5,351 nucleotides of DNA from Bacillota bacterium (lineage in GTDB: Bacteria; Bacillota; Sulfobacillia; Symbiobacteriales; ZC4RG38): contig QGUP01000165.1 in the NCBI GenBank assembly GCA_003242505.1, forward strand, positions 1 to 5,351, read 5' to 3'. Below are positions 1 through 5,351 of the stretch, in pieces. The position numbers and the translations under genes are program-made. The first letter of the stretch is position 1. Each line of letters begins with the position of its first letter. Below the pieces are notes generated by a model that was not told the origin of the DNA, ran no database searches, and saw only the letters and a program-made list of their open reading frames with translations.

Positions 1-40
1 GGTCAGAACTGTACCCGAGGGTAGCCAGAGCAGCCGCAAG

Positions 41-92
41 GGAAAAGAACAGCGAGCGGCTCCCACCCGCAACAGCGGGTTGGGAGCCGCTC
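41..92 (-). terminator. Probable intrinsic terminator downstream of hemZ
   Basis: A 12-bp perfect inverted repeat (54-65 with 81-92) continues, past one bulged base at 80, into a further 5 bp (66-70 with 75-79) around a four-base loop at 71-74, giving a very stable 17-bp stem. Read on the minus strand it starts 53 bases after the hemZ stop and is followed by a T-rich but interrupted stretch at 50-41 (GTTCTTTTCC), as expected for a rho-independent terminator closing the hemZ transcript. The U-tract is imperfect. The plus-strand side also has T-rich sequence (TTGTATT right after the stem, then TTTCTTTTCC), so the hairpin could also stop transcription arriving from the left. Confidence 0.72.
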
Positions 93-144
93 TTGTATTG
101 GCCGGCCTTTCTTTTCCTTGGGCCGGCTCTTGCACCGGCTTCCT

Positions 145-1893
145 TCAAAACCCCGTCTCCGTCCCCACCGGCGGCCGGGGCGCCGGGGCCAGGGTCTCGC
201 CCCCGAAGAGGAGCCGCAGGTGCTCGACCTTCCGCCAGGCCAGCTCCTCCACCCGGGCGATGTAGGTCCCCGGGTGGCTCGGGTTCTCCGGGGCCTTCAG
301 CAGCCAGTTGGCCGGGGCGTAGAACCACGCGGAGGTGGCTCCGGCCCCCAGGCCGATGACCGTCTGCCGGCGCTCCATCATCTGGATGTTGTAGAGGCTC
401 TCGGTGCCCGGCCGGGCGTAGCCCACGTTCTCCAGGCTGCCCACCATGTACTTCTGCCGGTAGAGGTAGTAGGGGTGCTGTCCCAGGCTCCTTGCGGTGG
501 CCGCGGCCTCGGCCACCATCGCCTCCGCCTCCTGGGGAGTGAGGCGCCGGAGCACCTCGGGCCCGGCCCCCTCCCCGTGGAGCCGGGAGCCCCGCTTGAC
601 CGCCAGGGTGTGGACCGTCAGGTTGTCCGGGGCCAGCCGGCGCATGTCCGCCAGGGTCTGGGCCACCTCCGCCGGCCCTTCGCCGGGCAGGCCGATGATA
701 ATGTCGCAGTTGACCACGAAGGGGTGGGGGTGCCGGCGGACCAGGTCGTAGGCCCGGTAGAACTTCTCCACCGTGTGGATCCGCCCCAGGTGGCGCAGGG
801 TCGCCTGGACCGTGGTCTGGGGGTTGACGCTCACCCGGGTGACCCCGTGGGCCGCCATCGCGTCCAGCTTGAACCGGTTGAAGGTCTCGGGCCGGCCCCC
901 CTCGACGGTGTACTCCCGGGGCCGCTGCCCCCGGAGGAGGGCCCTTTCGATCTGCTCCAGCAGTGCGGCGAACTCCCGGTCCGGCGGGCTGGTGGGGGTG
1001 CCGCCCCCCAGGTAGAGGCTCTCGATCCGGAGGCCGAGCTCTGCCACCGCAGCGCCGATGATCTCCAGCTCCCGGTGGAGGGCGGCGAGGAAGTGGGGCA
1101 ACTCCCCCCGGTGCTCCTGGAGGGGGTAGATGGAGAAGGAGCAGAAGGAGCAGATGGTGGGGCAGTAGGGGATGCCGATGTAGACCGAGATCGCCCGGGG
1201 GTCGTACCGCTCCGGGTCCCCGGCCCCGTGGCGGAGGAAGGGCCGCTGCCGGGCCGCCACCTCCGTCACCAGGTCGACCTTGTCCGGCCGCACCCGGTAC
1301 TCCTCGGCCAGGTACCGGCGCACCTCCGCCATGGGGAGGCCCCGGTCCAGGAGGTCATGGACCAGCTTGGTGGGCCGCACCCCGGTGAGGATCCCCCACC
1401 CCGGGGCGATCCCCGTCAGGCCCCCGAGAACCGCGAGCATCAGCCGCCGGGCGGCCCGGCGGAGCCGGTGGTCGTACTGCCGAGGGCTCCAGTCGGGCTG
1501 GGCAGCGACCACCTCTTCCTGCGCGTCCCGGCGGCCGTCGGGGGCTATGGCCTCCACCCGCACCCGCCAGCGGATCGGCCGGGGCTGGGCCGTCATGCCG
1601 GGCAGCTCATCCGGACCGGTATCCACCGGCAGTGCCGTCACCGTCACCTGCCAGGCCGGGCCGGAATCGCCGGCCGAAGCAGCCGCCGGGGCAGTGCCTG
1701 CGGTAGCCGCCGGGGCAGCCCCCGAAACAGCGGCCGAGGCGGCCGCCGGGGCGGCAGCCGAGACACCGCCGTCGTCGGGGGCCTCGGGCACAGCGATGGC
1801 CAGTTCGCCGCCGGGGAAGAAGACCTGCCCCAGCTGCTGCAGATCCGGGGCGAAGATCGGGCTGTTGGCCTGGAGCCTTGCAACCACGGGCAT
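145..1893 (-). CDS. hemZ: HemZ-type radical SAM coproporphyrinogen dehydrogenase
   Basis: Encodes 582 residues of the HemN/HemZ radical-SAM family. The assigned role is oxygen-independent conversion of coproporphyrinogen III to protoporphyrinogen IX in the cytoplasm, using S-adenosylmethionine and a [4Fe-4S] cluster. The cluster motif CxxxCxxC is at C244, C248 and C251 (IPYCPTICSFC), preceded by YIGIP. GGGTP at 296-300 is the SAM-contacting glycine motif. The HemZ-specific stretch WGILTGVRPTK (about 166-176) and the C-terminal block YYLYRQKYM...LENVGYARPG (about 475-496) place it in HemZ rather than HemN or HemW. The start at 1893 is preferred because GGAGGG lies six bases upstream; an in-frame GTG at 1941 has a weaker site. 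At 582 residues it is longer than the roughly 500 usual for HemZ, explained largely by an Ala/Pro/Ser-rich insertion at about 45-80. The extra cysteine that follows CxxxCxxC in E. coli HemN (CxC) is absent (CSF here), so true coproporphyrinogen activity is inferred by family, not shown. Confidence 0.93.
   Translation of the reverse strand: MPVVARLQANSPIFAPDLQQLGQVFFPGGELAIAVPEAPDDGGVSAAAPAAASAAVSGAAPAATAGTAPAAASAGDSGPAWQVTVTALPVDTGPDELPGMTAQPRPIRWRVRVEAIAPDGRRDAQEEVVAAQPDWSPRQYDHRLRRAARRLMLAVLGGLTGIAPGWGILTGVRPTKLVHDLLDRGLPMAEVRRYLAEEYRVRPDKVDLVTEVAARQRPFLRHGAGDPERYDPRAISVYIGIPYCPTICSFCSFSIYPLQEHRGELPHFLAALHRELEIIGAAVAELGLRIESLYLGGGTPTSPPDREFAALLEQIERALLRGQRPREYTVEGGRPETFNRFKLDAMAAHGVTRVSVNPQTTVQATLRHLGRIHTVEKFYRAYDLVRRHPHPFVVNCDIIIGLPGEGPAEVAQTLADMRRLAPDNLTVHTLAVKRGSRLHGEGAGPEVLRRLTPQEAEAMVAEAAATARSLGQHPYYLYRQKYMVGSLENVGYARPGTESLYNIQMMERRQTVIGLGAGATSAWFYAPANWLLKAPENPSHPGTYIARVEELAWRKVEHLRLLFGGETLAPAPRPPVGTETGF
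1681..1754 (-). repeat. Degenerate repeats encoding the Ala/Pro-rich segment of HemZ
   Basis: The 14-base string AGCCGCCGGGGCAG (plus strand) occurs identically at 1681-1694 and 1705-1718, 24 bases apart. A related copy, GGCCGCCGGGGCGG, lies at 1741-1754, 36 bases further on. All spacings are multiples of 12, so the frame is kept. The copies encode the APAA units at HemZ residues 48-51, 60-63 and 68-71. This looks like repeat expansion inside the N-terminal domain; a flexible surface linker is the simplest reading. Confidence 0.7.
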
Positions 1894-1934
1894 GGACAAC
1901 CCTCCACCAACCGCGGGTATGGGCAACCCTCCAC
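1881..1934 (-). repeat. 27-bp tandem duplication of the hemZ start region
   Basis: Positions 1881-1907 and 1908-1934 are adjacent copies of one 27-base unit, matching at 24 of 27 positions; all three differences are transitions. Read on the minus strand, each copy carries GGAGGG, six spacer bases and then a start-like triplet: ATA at 1920-1918 in the upstream copy and ATG at 1893-1891 in the downstream copy. The period is a multiple of three, so the two triplets share a frame. The downstream copy holds the likely true hemZ start; the upstream one looks like a duplicated initiation site that has lost, or never had, its ATG. Confidence 0.88.
1900..1905 (-). promoter_or_regulatory. Ribosome binding site of hemZ
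   Basis: GGAGGG on the minus strand, six bases before the ATG at 1893, is a strong Shine-Dalgarno match and decides the hemZ start. An identical GGAGGG lies 27 bases upstream (1932-1927) in the duplicated copy, where it is followed by ATA. Confidence 0.85.
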
Positions 1935-1943
1935 GCGCCACTA

Positions 1944-1970
1944 GCCCTGCCGCGCCCCAGGCGGCAGGGC
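1944..1970 (-). promoter_or_regulatory. Strong hairpin in the hemZ leader
   Basis: A perfect 10-bp inverted repeat (1944-1953 with 1961-1970) flanks a seven-base loop, about 50 bases upstream of the hemZ ATG. There is no run of T after it on the minus strand, so it is not an obvious terminator. It could be a transcript-stabilising or translational-control stem in the hemZ leader, or a chance product of the GC-rich composition. The structure is seen; any role is inference. Confidence 0.4.
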
Positions 1971-2078
1971 GGGATGCCGCCGGCCGTCACGCCCCTGGGG
2001 TCAGCCCCGGGGCGCCCGGGCCGGCTCCTGGATCGGGCTCTCACCGGATCTCCGCGATGGCGCTTTCAGCGGATCTTA

Positions 2079-2507
2079 TTACAGGTCGGTCCGGGCCCGT
2101 TCCAGGAGGCTCGCCAGGGTCTGCAACTCTTCATCGCTCAGGGGGGCGAAGACCTCCTGGAGCACCCGGCGCCGCTCCTCCTCCGCGGCCCGGGCCGCCT
2201 GGCGGCCAGCGTCGGTCAGCCGCACCCAGACCACCCGGCGGTCGGCCTGGTCCCGTTCCCGCTCCACCAGCTGGTTCCGGGCCATCCGGTCCACCAGCCC
2301 GGTGGCGGCGCTCAGGGTCACCCCCAGGGTGGCGGCCACCTCGGAGATCTGCAAGGGGGACTCCTCAAGGGCCCGCAGGACCGCCCGCTGGCTCGGGGAG
2401 ATCCCCGTCGCGCCGGCGTCCCGGGTCCGGATCAGCCTGAACAGCCGGGTCAGGCTCCGGTCAAGGCGCTCCAGTTCCTGCTCCCGGGTCGTGGGCTTGG
2501 TGGCCAT
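2079..2507 (-). CDS. MarR-family transcriptional regulator
   Basis: Encodes 142 residues, a usual length for MarR-family dimeric DNA-binding proteins. A winged helix-turn-helix spans about residues 38-102: ISPSQRAVLRAL begins the domain, EVAATLGVTLSAATGLVDRM (about 56-75) is the helix-turn-helix, and the wing carries the family signature DRRVVWVRLTDAGR (about 89-102). Flanking N- and C-terminal helices probably form the dimer interface. There is no cysteine in the protein, so it is not an OhrR-like thiol peroxide sensor. The ATG at 2507 is preceded by AAGGGGGG about six bases upstream. The reading frame stays open upstream into the MBL gene, but that part is antisense-free overlap in the wrong frame of a real gene and is not included. 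It starts 32 bases after the MBL stop, so the two are probably co-transcribed. Ligand and targets cannot be read from sequence; autoregulation through the inverted repeat at 3181-3203 is a possibility. Confidence 0.93.
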   Translation of the reverse strand: MATKPTTREQELERLDRSLTRLFRLIRTRDAGATGISPSQRAVLRALEESPLQISEVAATLGVTLSAATGLVDRMARNQLVERERDQADRRVVWVRLTDAGRQAARAAEEERRRVLQEVFAPLSDEELQTLASLLERARTDL

Positions 2508-2539
2508 CAGGATCCCCCCTTCTGGCAACGCTGCGGCGC

Positions 2540-3172
2540 TCAGCCCCTGTGTCCGCCTGCAAACGGGTTGTACTCCTGTTCGTCGGCGACGGTGGTGGTC
2601 GGACCGTGGCCGGGGTAGACCACCGTCTCCCCGGGCAGGGAGAAGATCCGCTCCCGGATCGACCGGAGAAGCAGCGGCAAATTCCCCCCTGGTAGATCCG
2701 TTCGTCCAATACTGCCGGCAAACAGGGCGTCCCCGGAGAGCAGGTGTCCGGGGGTGTAGAAGGAGATGCTCCCCGGAGTGTGGCCCGGGGTGTGGATCAC
2801 CCTGAGCCGCAGCCGGCCCACCGCCACCTCCTCGCCGTCCCCGACCAGCCGGTCGGGCTGGATGGGCGGCAGGGGGTCGCCCCACAGGGCGGAGAGGTTG
2901 AGTTCCGGCCGCTGCAGGTAGGGCACCTCGTCGGGGTGGCAGAGGACCGGGGCACCGGCCCACTCCCGCACCCACTCCACCCCGGCGATGTGGTCCAGGT
3001 GGCCGTGGGTGAGGAGGATCCACTCCACCTGCAGCCCCTCGGACCGGACCACCGACTGGATCCACGGGTCCGGCTGGCCAGGGTCCACCACCGCCGCCCG
3101 ACGGGTCTCGGGGCAGGCGATGATGTAGCAGTTGGTCCCAAACTCCCCCAGGGCCCGGGACCAGAGGAGCAT
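2540..3172 (-). CDS. MBL-fold metallohydrolase, glyoxalase-II-like (YqgX type)
   Basis: Encodes 210 residues, the usual length of short glyoxalase-II-like proteins that lack the C-terminal substrate domain of classical GloB. The metal-binding set is complete: THGHLDH at 55-61 (H56, H58, D60, H61), TPGH with H131, GD with D148, and YPGHGP with H189, consistent with a dinuclear zinc or iron site. The protein has no signal peptide and should be cytoplasmic. Substrate is unknown; family members hydrolyse thioesters such as S-lactoyl thiols, but others act differently. The ATG at 3172 follows AAGGTGAT, a good Shine-Dalgarno match (3183-3176). In Firmicutes a gene of this type commonly sits between dtd and hemZ, as here except for the MarR gene. 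The function beyond metal-dependent hydrolase is inference. Confidence 0.93.
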   Translation of the reverse strand: MLLWSRALGEFGTNCYIIACPETRRAAVVDPGQPDPWIQSVVRSEGLQVEWILLTHGHLDHIAGVEWVREWAGAPVLCHPDEVPYLQRPELNLSALWGDPLPPIQPDRLVGDGEEVAVGRLRLRVIHTPGHTPGSISFYTPGHLLSGDALFAGSIGRTDLPGGNLPLLLRSIRERIFSLPGETVVYPGHGPTTTVADEQEYNPFAGGHRG

Positions 3173-3180
3173 ACCATCAC

Positions 3181-3203
3181 CTTCTAACTCATGGGATTAC
3201 AAG
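3181..3203. promoter_or_regulatory. Imperfect AT-rich inverted repeat, candidate operator
   Basis: Seven-base arms CTTCTAA (3181-3187) and TTACAAG (3197-3203) are complementary at six of seven positions around a nine-base centre. The element overlaps the candidate -10 box and reaches into the ribosome binding site of the MBL gene, where a repressor would block transcription. It is conspicuously AT-rich for this genome. The MarR protein encoded two genes on is the obvious candidate binder, but the 16-base arm-to-arm spacing is not the typical compact MarR operator, so this is tentative. Confidence 0.35.
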
Positions 3204-3225
3204 AATTCTCGCCCGGGCGCGTCAG
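3196..3225 (-). promoter_or_regulatory. Candidate sigma-70-type promoter for the MBL-marR pair
   Basis: On the minus strand a -35-like CTGACG (3225-3220, four of six consensus bases) is separated by 18 bases from TGTAAT (3201-3196, five of six of TATAAT). Transcription would start near 3189, giving a leader of about 17 bases before the MBL start at 3172. The spacer contains two palindromes, CGCCCGGGCG (3210-3219) and AGAATTCT (3202-3209). The lower GC of this 62-base gap relative to its surroundings supports a regulatory role, but the -35 is weak and read-through from rel-dtd remains possible. Confidence 0.38.
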
Positions 3226-3234
3226 TTCCTGCTG

Positions 3235-3696
3235 TCAAGGGTTGGGGTCGCCCCGGCGGGGGCTTTCCAGGAGGATGGTCACCGGGCCGTCGTTGACCAG
3301 TTCCACCTCCATGTGGGCCTGGAACCGGCCGGTGGCCACCGGCACCCCCAGGGACCGGAGTTCGGCGCAGAACCGCTCGTACAGGGGCTCGGCCACCTCC
3401 GGCCGGGCCGCCTGCTCAAAGCTCGGCCGGCGCCCCCGGCGGGTGTCGGCGTAGAGGGTGAACTGGCTGACCACCAGCGCCGCCCCGCCCACCTCCAGGA
3501 GGGACCGGTTCATCTTACCGGCCTCGTCCTCCCAGATCCGCAGGTGGGCGACCTTCTCCGCCAGGTACCGGGCGTCCTCCGGGGTGTCGTCCCGGGCCAC
3601 CCCCAGGAGGACCACGTACCCCCGGCCGATCTCGCCGACCACCGCGCCGCCCACCGTCACCCGGCCCCGGGAAACCCGCTGCACCAGCGCCCGCAT
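3235..3696 (-). CDS. dtd: D-aminoacyl-tRNA deacylase
   Basis: Encodes 153 residues, close to the usual 145-150. Dtd is a cytoplasmic homodimer that hydrolyses the ester bond of D-aminoacyl-tRNAs (and glycyl-tRNA-Ala), acting as a chiral proofreader for translation. It shows the N-terminal MRALVQRVSRGRVTV typical of the family, the active-site SQFTLYAD motif at 77-84, and the Gly-cisPro motif NDGPVT at 135-140 (G137-P138), through which each subunit completes the partner's pocket and excludes L-amino acids. Both key motifs are intact. The start ATG shares its A with the TGA stop of rel (TGATG), which suggests translational coupling; an AAGGAG lies 12 bases upstream, rather far for independent initiation. 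The pairing of rel with dtd is common in Firmicutes. The short C-terminal tail (ESPRRGDPNP) is variable in the family. Confidence 0.97.
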   Translation of the reverse strand: MRALVQRVSRGRVTVGGAVVGEIGRGYVVLLGVARDDTPEDARYLAEKVAHLRIWEDEAGKMNRSLLEVGGAALVVSQFTLYADTRRGRRPSFEQAARPEVAEPLYERFCAELRSLGVPVATGRFQAHMEVELVNDGPVTILLESPRRGDPNP

Positions 3697-5351
3697 CAGC
3701 CGCCGACACTCCTTCGAGCCCGGCTTTGCCGGACCACCCGCCGGACGTCCAGCACGTCCGGGACCCGGCGGAGCTTCTGGAGGACGTACTGCAACTGGTT
3801 CAGGTCCCGGATCTCCAGCACCATGTCGATGATCGCCGTGCCGTCCCGGTTGCCCCGGGAGAAGGAGTTGAGGACGTTGATCCGGCTGTCCGCGACGACC
3901 CCGGCCACGTCGGCCAGGAGCCCCGCCCGGTCGACGCCGACGATCTGGATCTCCACCGGGTGGGCGGCGCTGTACCCTTCCTCCCAGGTGCACTCGATCA
4001 GCCGGTCCGACTCCTTGGCCATATGAGCCATGTTGGGGCAGTCCAGCCGGTGGACGGCCACGCCCCGGCCCCGGGTGACATAGCCGATGATCGGGTCGCC
4101 GGGCACCGGGCTGCAGCACCGGCTGAACCGGACCAGCACCCCGTCGACCCCCTTGACCCGGATCCCGCTCGAGACCCGCCGGTACCCTTCCCAGTCCTTC
4201 CGTTCGGCCACCACGGGAGTCCCCGGGGTCCCCTGGGCTGCGCCAGCCTCGCCGGCCTCGGCCCGCTTGCGGGCCTGCTCCCGCTCGTAGAGGTCGTGGA
4301 GCCGGGCCGCCACCGAGGAGGCGGTGAGGGTGCCGATGCCGATGGCGACGTAAAGCTCGTCCTCCGAGGCGAGGTTGTGCTTCCGGCAGATCTCCTCCAG
4401 CCACTCGGACCGGCAGAGCTGGTGCACCTCGTGGCCGAGCCGGCGGATCTCCTTCTCCAGCACCTCCTTGCCCCGGGCGAGGTTCTCCTCCCGGCGCTCC
4501 TTCTTGAAGAACTGCCGGATCTTGTTCTTCGCGGTGGAGGTCTTGACGATCTTCAGCCAGTCCAGGCTGGGGCCCGGGCTGTTCTTGGAGGTGAGGATCT
4601 CCACGATGTCCCCGTTCTTCAGGGGCGAGTCCAGGGGGACGATCTTGCCGTTCACCTTGGCCCCGACGCACCGGTGGCCGATCTCGGTGTGGATGGAGTA
4701 GGCGAAGTCGATGGGGGTGGCCCCGGCAGGCAGGTCCACCACCCGCCCCTTGGGGGTGAAGACAAAGACCTGGTCCGCGAAGATGTCCACCTTGATGGCC
4801 TCGATGAAGTCCCGGGCCTCCCGCATCTCCTGGTGCCACTCCAGGAGGCTCCGGAGCCAGGAGAGCTTCTGGTCGAAGTCCTTGTCGGTCTTCCCTTCCT
4901 TGTACCGCCAGTGAGCCGCCACGCCGTACTCCGCGGTCCGGTGCATCTCCCAGGTGCGGATCTGGATCTCGAAGGGCTCCCCGTGGGGCCCCACCACCGT
5001 GGTGTGCAGCGACTGGTAGAGGTTGGCCTTGGGGGTGGCGATGTAGTCCTTGAACCGGCCGGGAAGGGGCCGCCAGTAGGAGTGGATCACCCCCAGGGCG
5101 CCGTAGCAGTCCTTCACCTCGTCGACGATCACCCGGACGGCGATGAGGTCGTAGATTTCGGTGATGTCCTTGCCCTGTTGATACATCTTCCGGTAGATGC
5201 TGTACAGGTGCTTGGGCCGTCCGGAGATGTCGGCCTTGATCCCTACCTCGGCCAGCCGCTGGCCGATCTGCTCCATCAGCTCCCGGGTGATGCTCTCCCG
5301 CTCCGCCCGCTTCCGGGCCACCAGCTGGGCGATCTGCCGGTACTTCTCGGG
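3696..5351 (-). CDS. relA: Bifunctional (p)ppGpp synthetase/hydrolase Rel, N-terminus cut off
   Basis: The visible 551 residues are the C-terminal three quarters of a long RelA/SpoT homologue; about 190 residues with the HD hydrolase domain lie beyond the window edge, judged from the roughly 730-residue family length. It makes, and probably degrades, the alarmone (p)ppGpp on ribosomes during the stringent response. In fragment numbering: synthetase motifs GRPKHLYSIYRKM (44-56), DYIATPKANLYQSLHT (102-117) and EIQIRT (128-133); TGS domain about 188-256; a helical region; the conserved-cysteine domain with C412, C413, H434 and C438; and a C-terminal ACT/RRM domain about 466-541. The RFKD motif at 99-102 is the basic variant found in bifunctional Rel/SpoT enzymes, not the acidic EFDD of monofunctional RelA, so hydrolase activity is expected. 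An Ala/Gly/Pro-rich linker (about 363-380) separates the helical and cysteine domains. It could equally be named rel. The stop codon overlaps the dtd start by one base. Confidence 0.97.
   Translation of the reverse strand, partial: PEKYRQIAQLVARKRAERESITRELMEQIGQRLAEVGIKADISGRPKHLYSIYRKMYQQGKDITEIYDLIAVRVIVDEVKDCYGALGVIHSYWRPLPGRFKDYIATPKANLYQSLHTTVVGPHGEPFEIQIRTWEMHRTAEYGVAAHWRYKEGKTDKDFDQKLSWLRSLLEWHQEMREARDFIEAIKVDIFADQVFVFTPKGRVVDLPAGATPIDFAYSIHTEIGHRCVGAKVNGKIVPLDSPLKNGDIVEILTSKNSPGPSLDWLKIVKTSTAKNKIRQFFKKERREENLARGKEVLEKEIRRLGHEVHQLCRSEWLEEICRKHNLASEDELYVAIGIGTLTASSVAARLHDLYEREQARKRAEAGEAGAAQGTPGTPVVAERKDWEGYRRVSSGIRVKGVDGVLVRFSRCCSPVPGDPIIGYVTRGRGVAVHRLDCPNMAHMAKESDRLIECTWEEGYSAAHPVEIQIVGVDRAGLLADVAGVVADSRINVLNSFSRGNRDGTAIIDMVLEIRDLNQLQYVLQKLRRVPDVLDVRRVVRQSRARRSVGG

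Larger units (their letters stand above)
1894..2078 (-). other. Spacer between the MarR gene and hemZ
   Basis: This 185-base spacer carries no convincing gene. From the MarR end it holds a weak hairpin (2047-2055 with 2069-2075, one bulge, no U-tract), a run of GC palindromes around 1992-2022, a strong hairpin at 1944-1970 and the duplicated start region. I could not find a convincing -35/-10 pair, so hemZ may be read through from upstream or use a promoter that does not match the consensus. If transcribed, it would be a structured leader for hemZ. Confidence 0.6.

Noticed and set aside
1..53. Possible start of a T-box leader for a following hisS gene, as hisS often comes after hemZ.
   Set aside because: No specifier loop, T-box sequence or promoter can be recognised in 53 bases, and any such leader would lie mostly beyond the window.
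1894..1941. Alternative hemZ start at GTG 1941, adding 16 residues.
   Set aside because: Its upstream site (AGGG three bases away) is poor, and the added residues are translation of the duplicated ribosome binding site region. It remains a minor possibility.
118..1944. A 608-codon open frame on the plus strand, antisense to hemZ.
   Set aside because: It is a GC-composition shadow of hemZ: residue use is dominated by Gly, Pro, Arg, Leu and Val with no domain, while the minus strand carries a clear HemZ.
2010..2055. Resemblance to a cobalamin riboswitch on the minus strand: ATCCGGTGAGAGCCCG followed by CCAGGAGCCGGCC, close to the B12 box.
   Set aside because: The two motifs are only about ten bases apart instead of the usual tens of bases, the B12-box match lacks a base, and the conserved GCCACTG core is missing. 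There is no room for the cobalamin aptamer. A covariance-model search (Rfam Cobalamin) would settle it.
2508..3065. In-frame upstream extension of the MarR gene to 328 codons.
   Set aside because: The added part overlaps the MBL gene in another frame, has no recognisable domain, and the MarR fold begins right after a well-placed ribosome binding site at 2507.
3697..4839. In-frame upstream extension of dtd to 534 codons.
   Set aside because: It overlaps rel in a different frame and is Gly/Pro/Arg-rich noise; Dtd is complete from 3696 at normal family length.
4980..5060. Leu in place of Gly in the synthetase motif PKxNGYQSLHT of Rel (PKANLYQSLHT).
   Set aside because: Firmicute Rel proteins commonly carry a hydrophobic residue there (Met in Bacillus subtilis, as I recall), so this is normal lineage variation.

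Overview
This is an ordinary housekeeping segment from a very GC-rich bacterium (roughly 70 % G+C by eye). All five recognisable genes lie on the minus strand. In transcription order they are: the 3' three quarters of a Rel-type (p)ppGpp synthetase/hydrolase gene (5351 down to 3696, cut by the window edge), dtd (D-aminoacyl-tRNA deacylase), a glyoxalase-II-like metallo-beta-lactamase-fold hydrolase, a MarR-family regulator, and hemZ (a radical-SAM coproporphyrinogen dehydrogenase family protein). The order rel - dtd - MBL hydrolase - hemZ is one I know from Clostridia and related Firmicutes, where hisS usually follows. With the high GC and the HemZ-type protein, this suggests a high-GC Firmicute of the Symbiobacterium / Thermaerobacter / Limnochordia kind. 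That placement is inference from gene order and protein character, not from a search.

Layout, read in the direction of transcription. Positions 5351-3696 hold rel: synthetase domain, TGS, helical, conserved-cysteine and ACT domains are present, and the N-terminal HD hydrolase domain lies outside the window. Its stop codon shares one base with the dtd start (3696-3235). A 62-base AT-richer gap (3234-3173) follows, holding a plausible promoter and an imperfect inverted repeat that could be an operator. Then come the MBL hydrolase (3172-2540) and, 32 bases on, the MarR regulator (2507-2079). A 185-base spacer (2078-1894) has a strong hairpin and a tandem 27-bp duplication of the hemZ ribosome-binding site and start region. 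hemZ runs 1893-145, and a strong hairpin at 92-54 probably terminates transcription. Positions 53-1 probably begin the next upstream region, but no gene can be called there.

Functionally these are separate housekeeping jobs sharing a conserved chromosomal block: the stringent response (Rel), removal of D-amino acids from tRNA (Dtd), thioester or related hydrolysis (MBL), transcriptional control (MarR) and tetrapyrrole metabolism (HemZ). The features that stand out are the MarR gene inside this block, the possible operator in front of the MBL-marR pair, the duplicated hemZ start region, and a repeat-encoded Ala/Pro-rich insertion in HemZ. I see no mobile element, CRISPR array, RNA gene, defence system or other evidently new system here.
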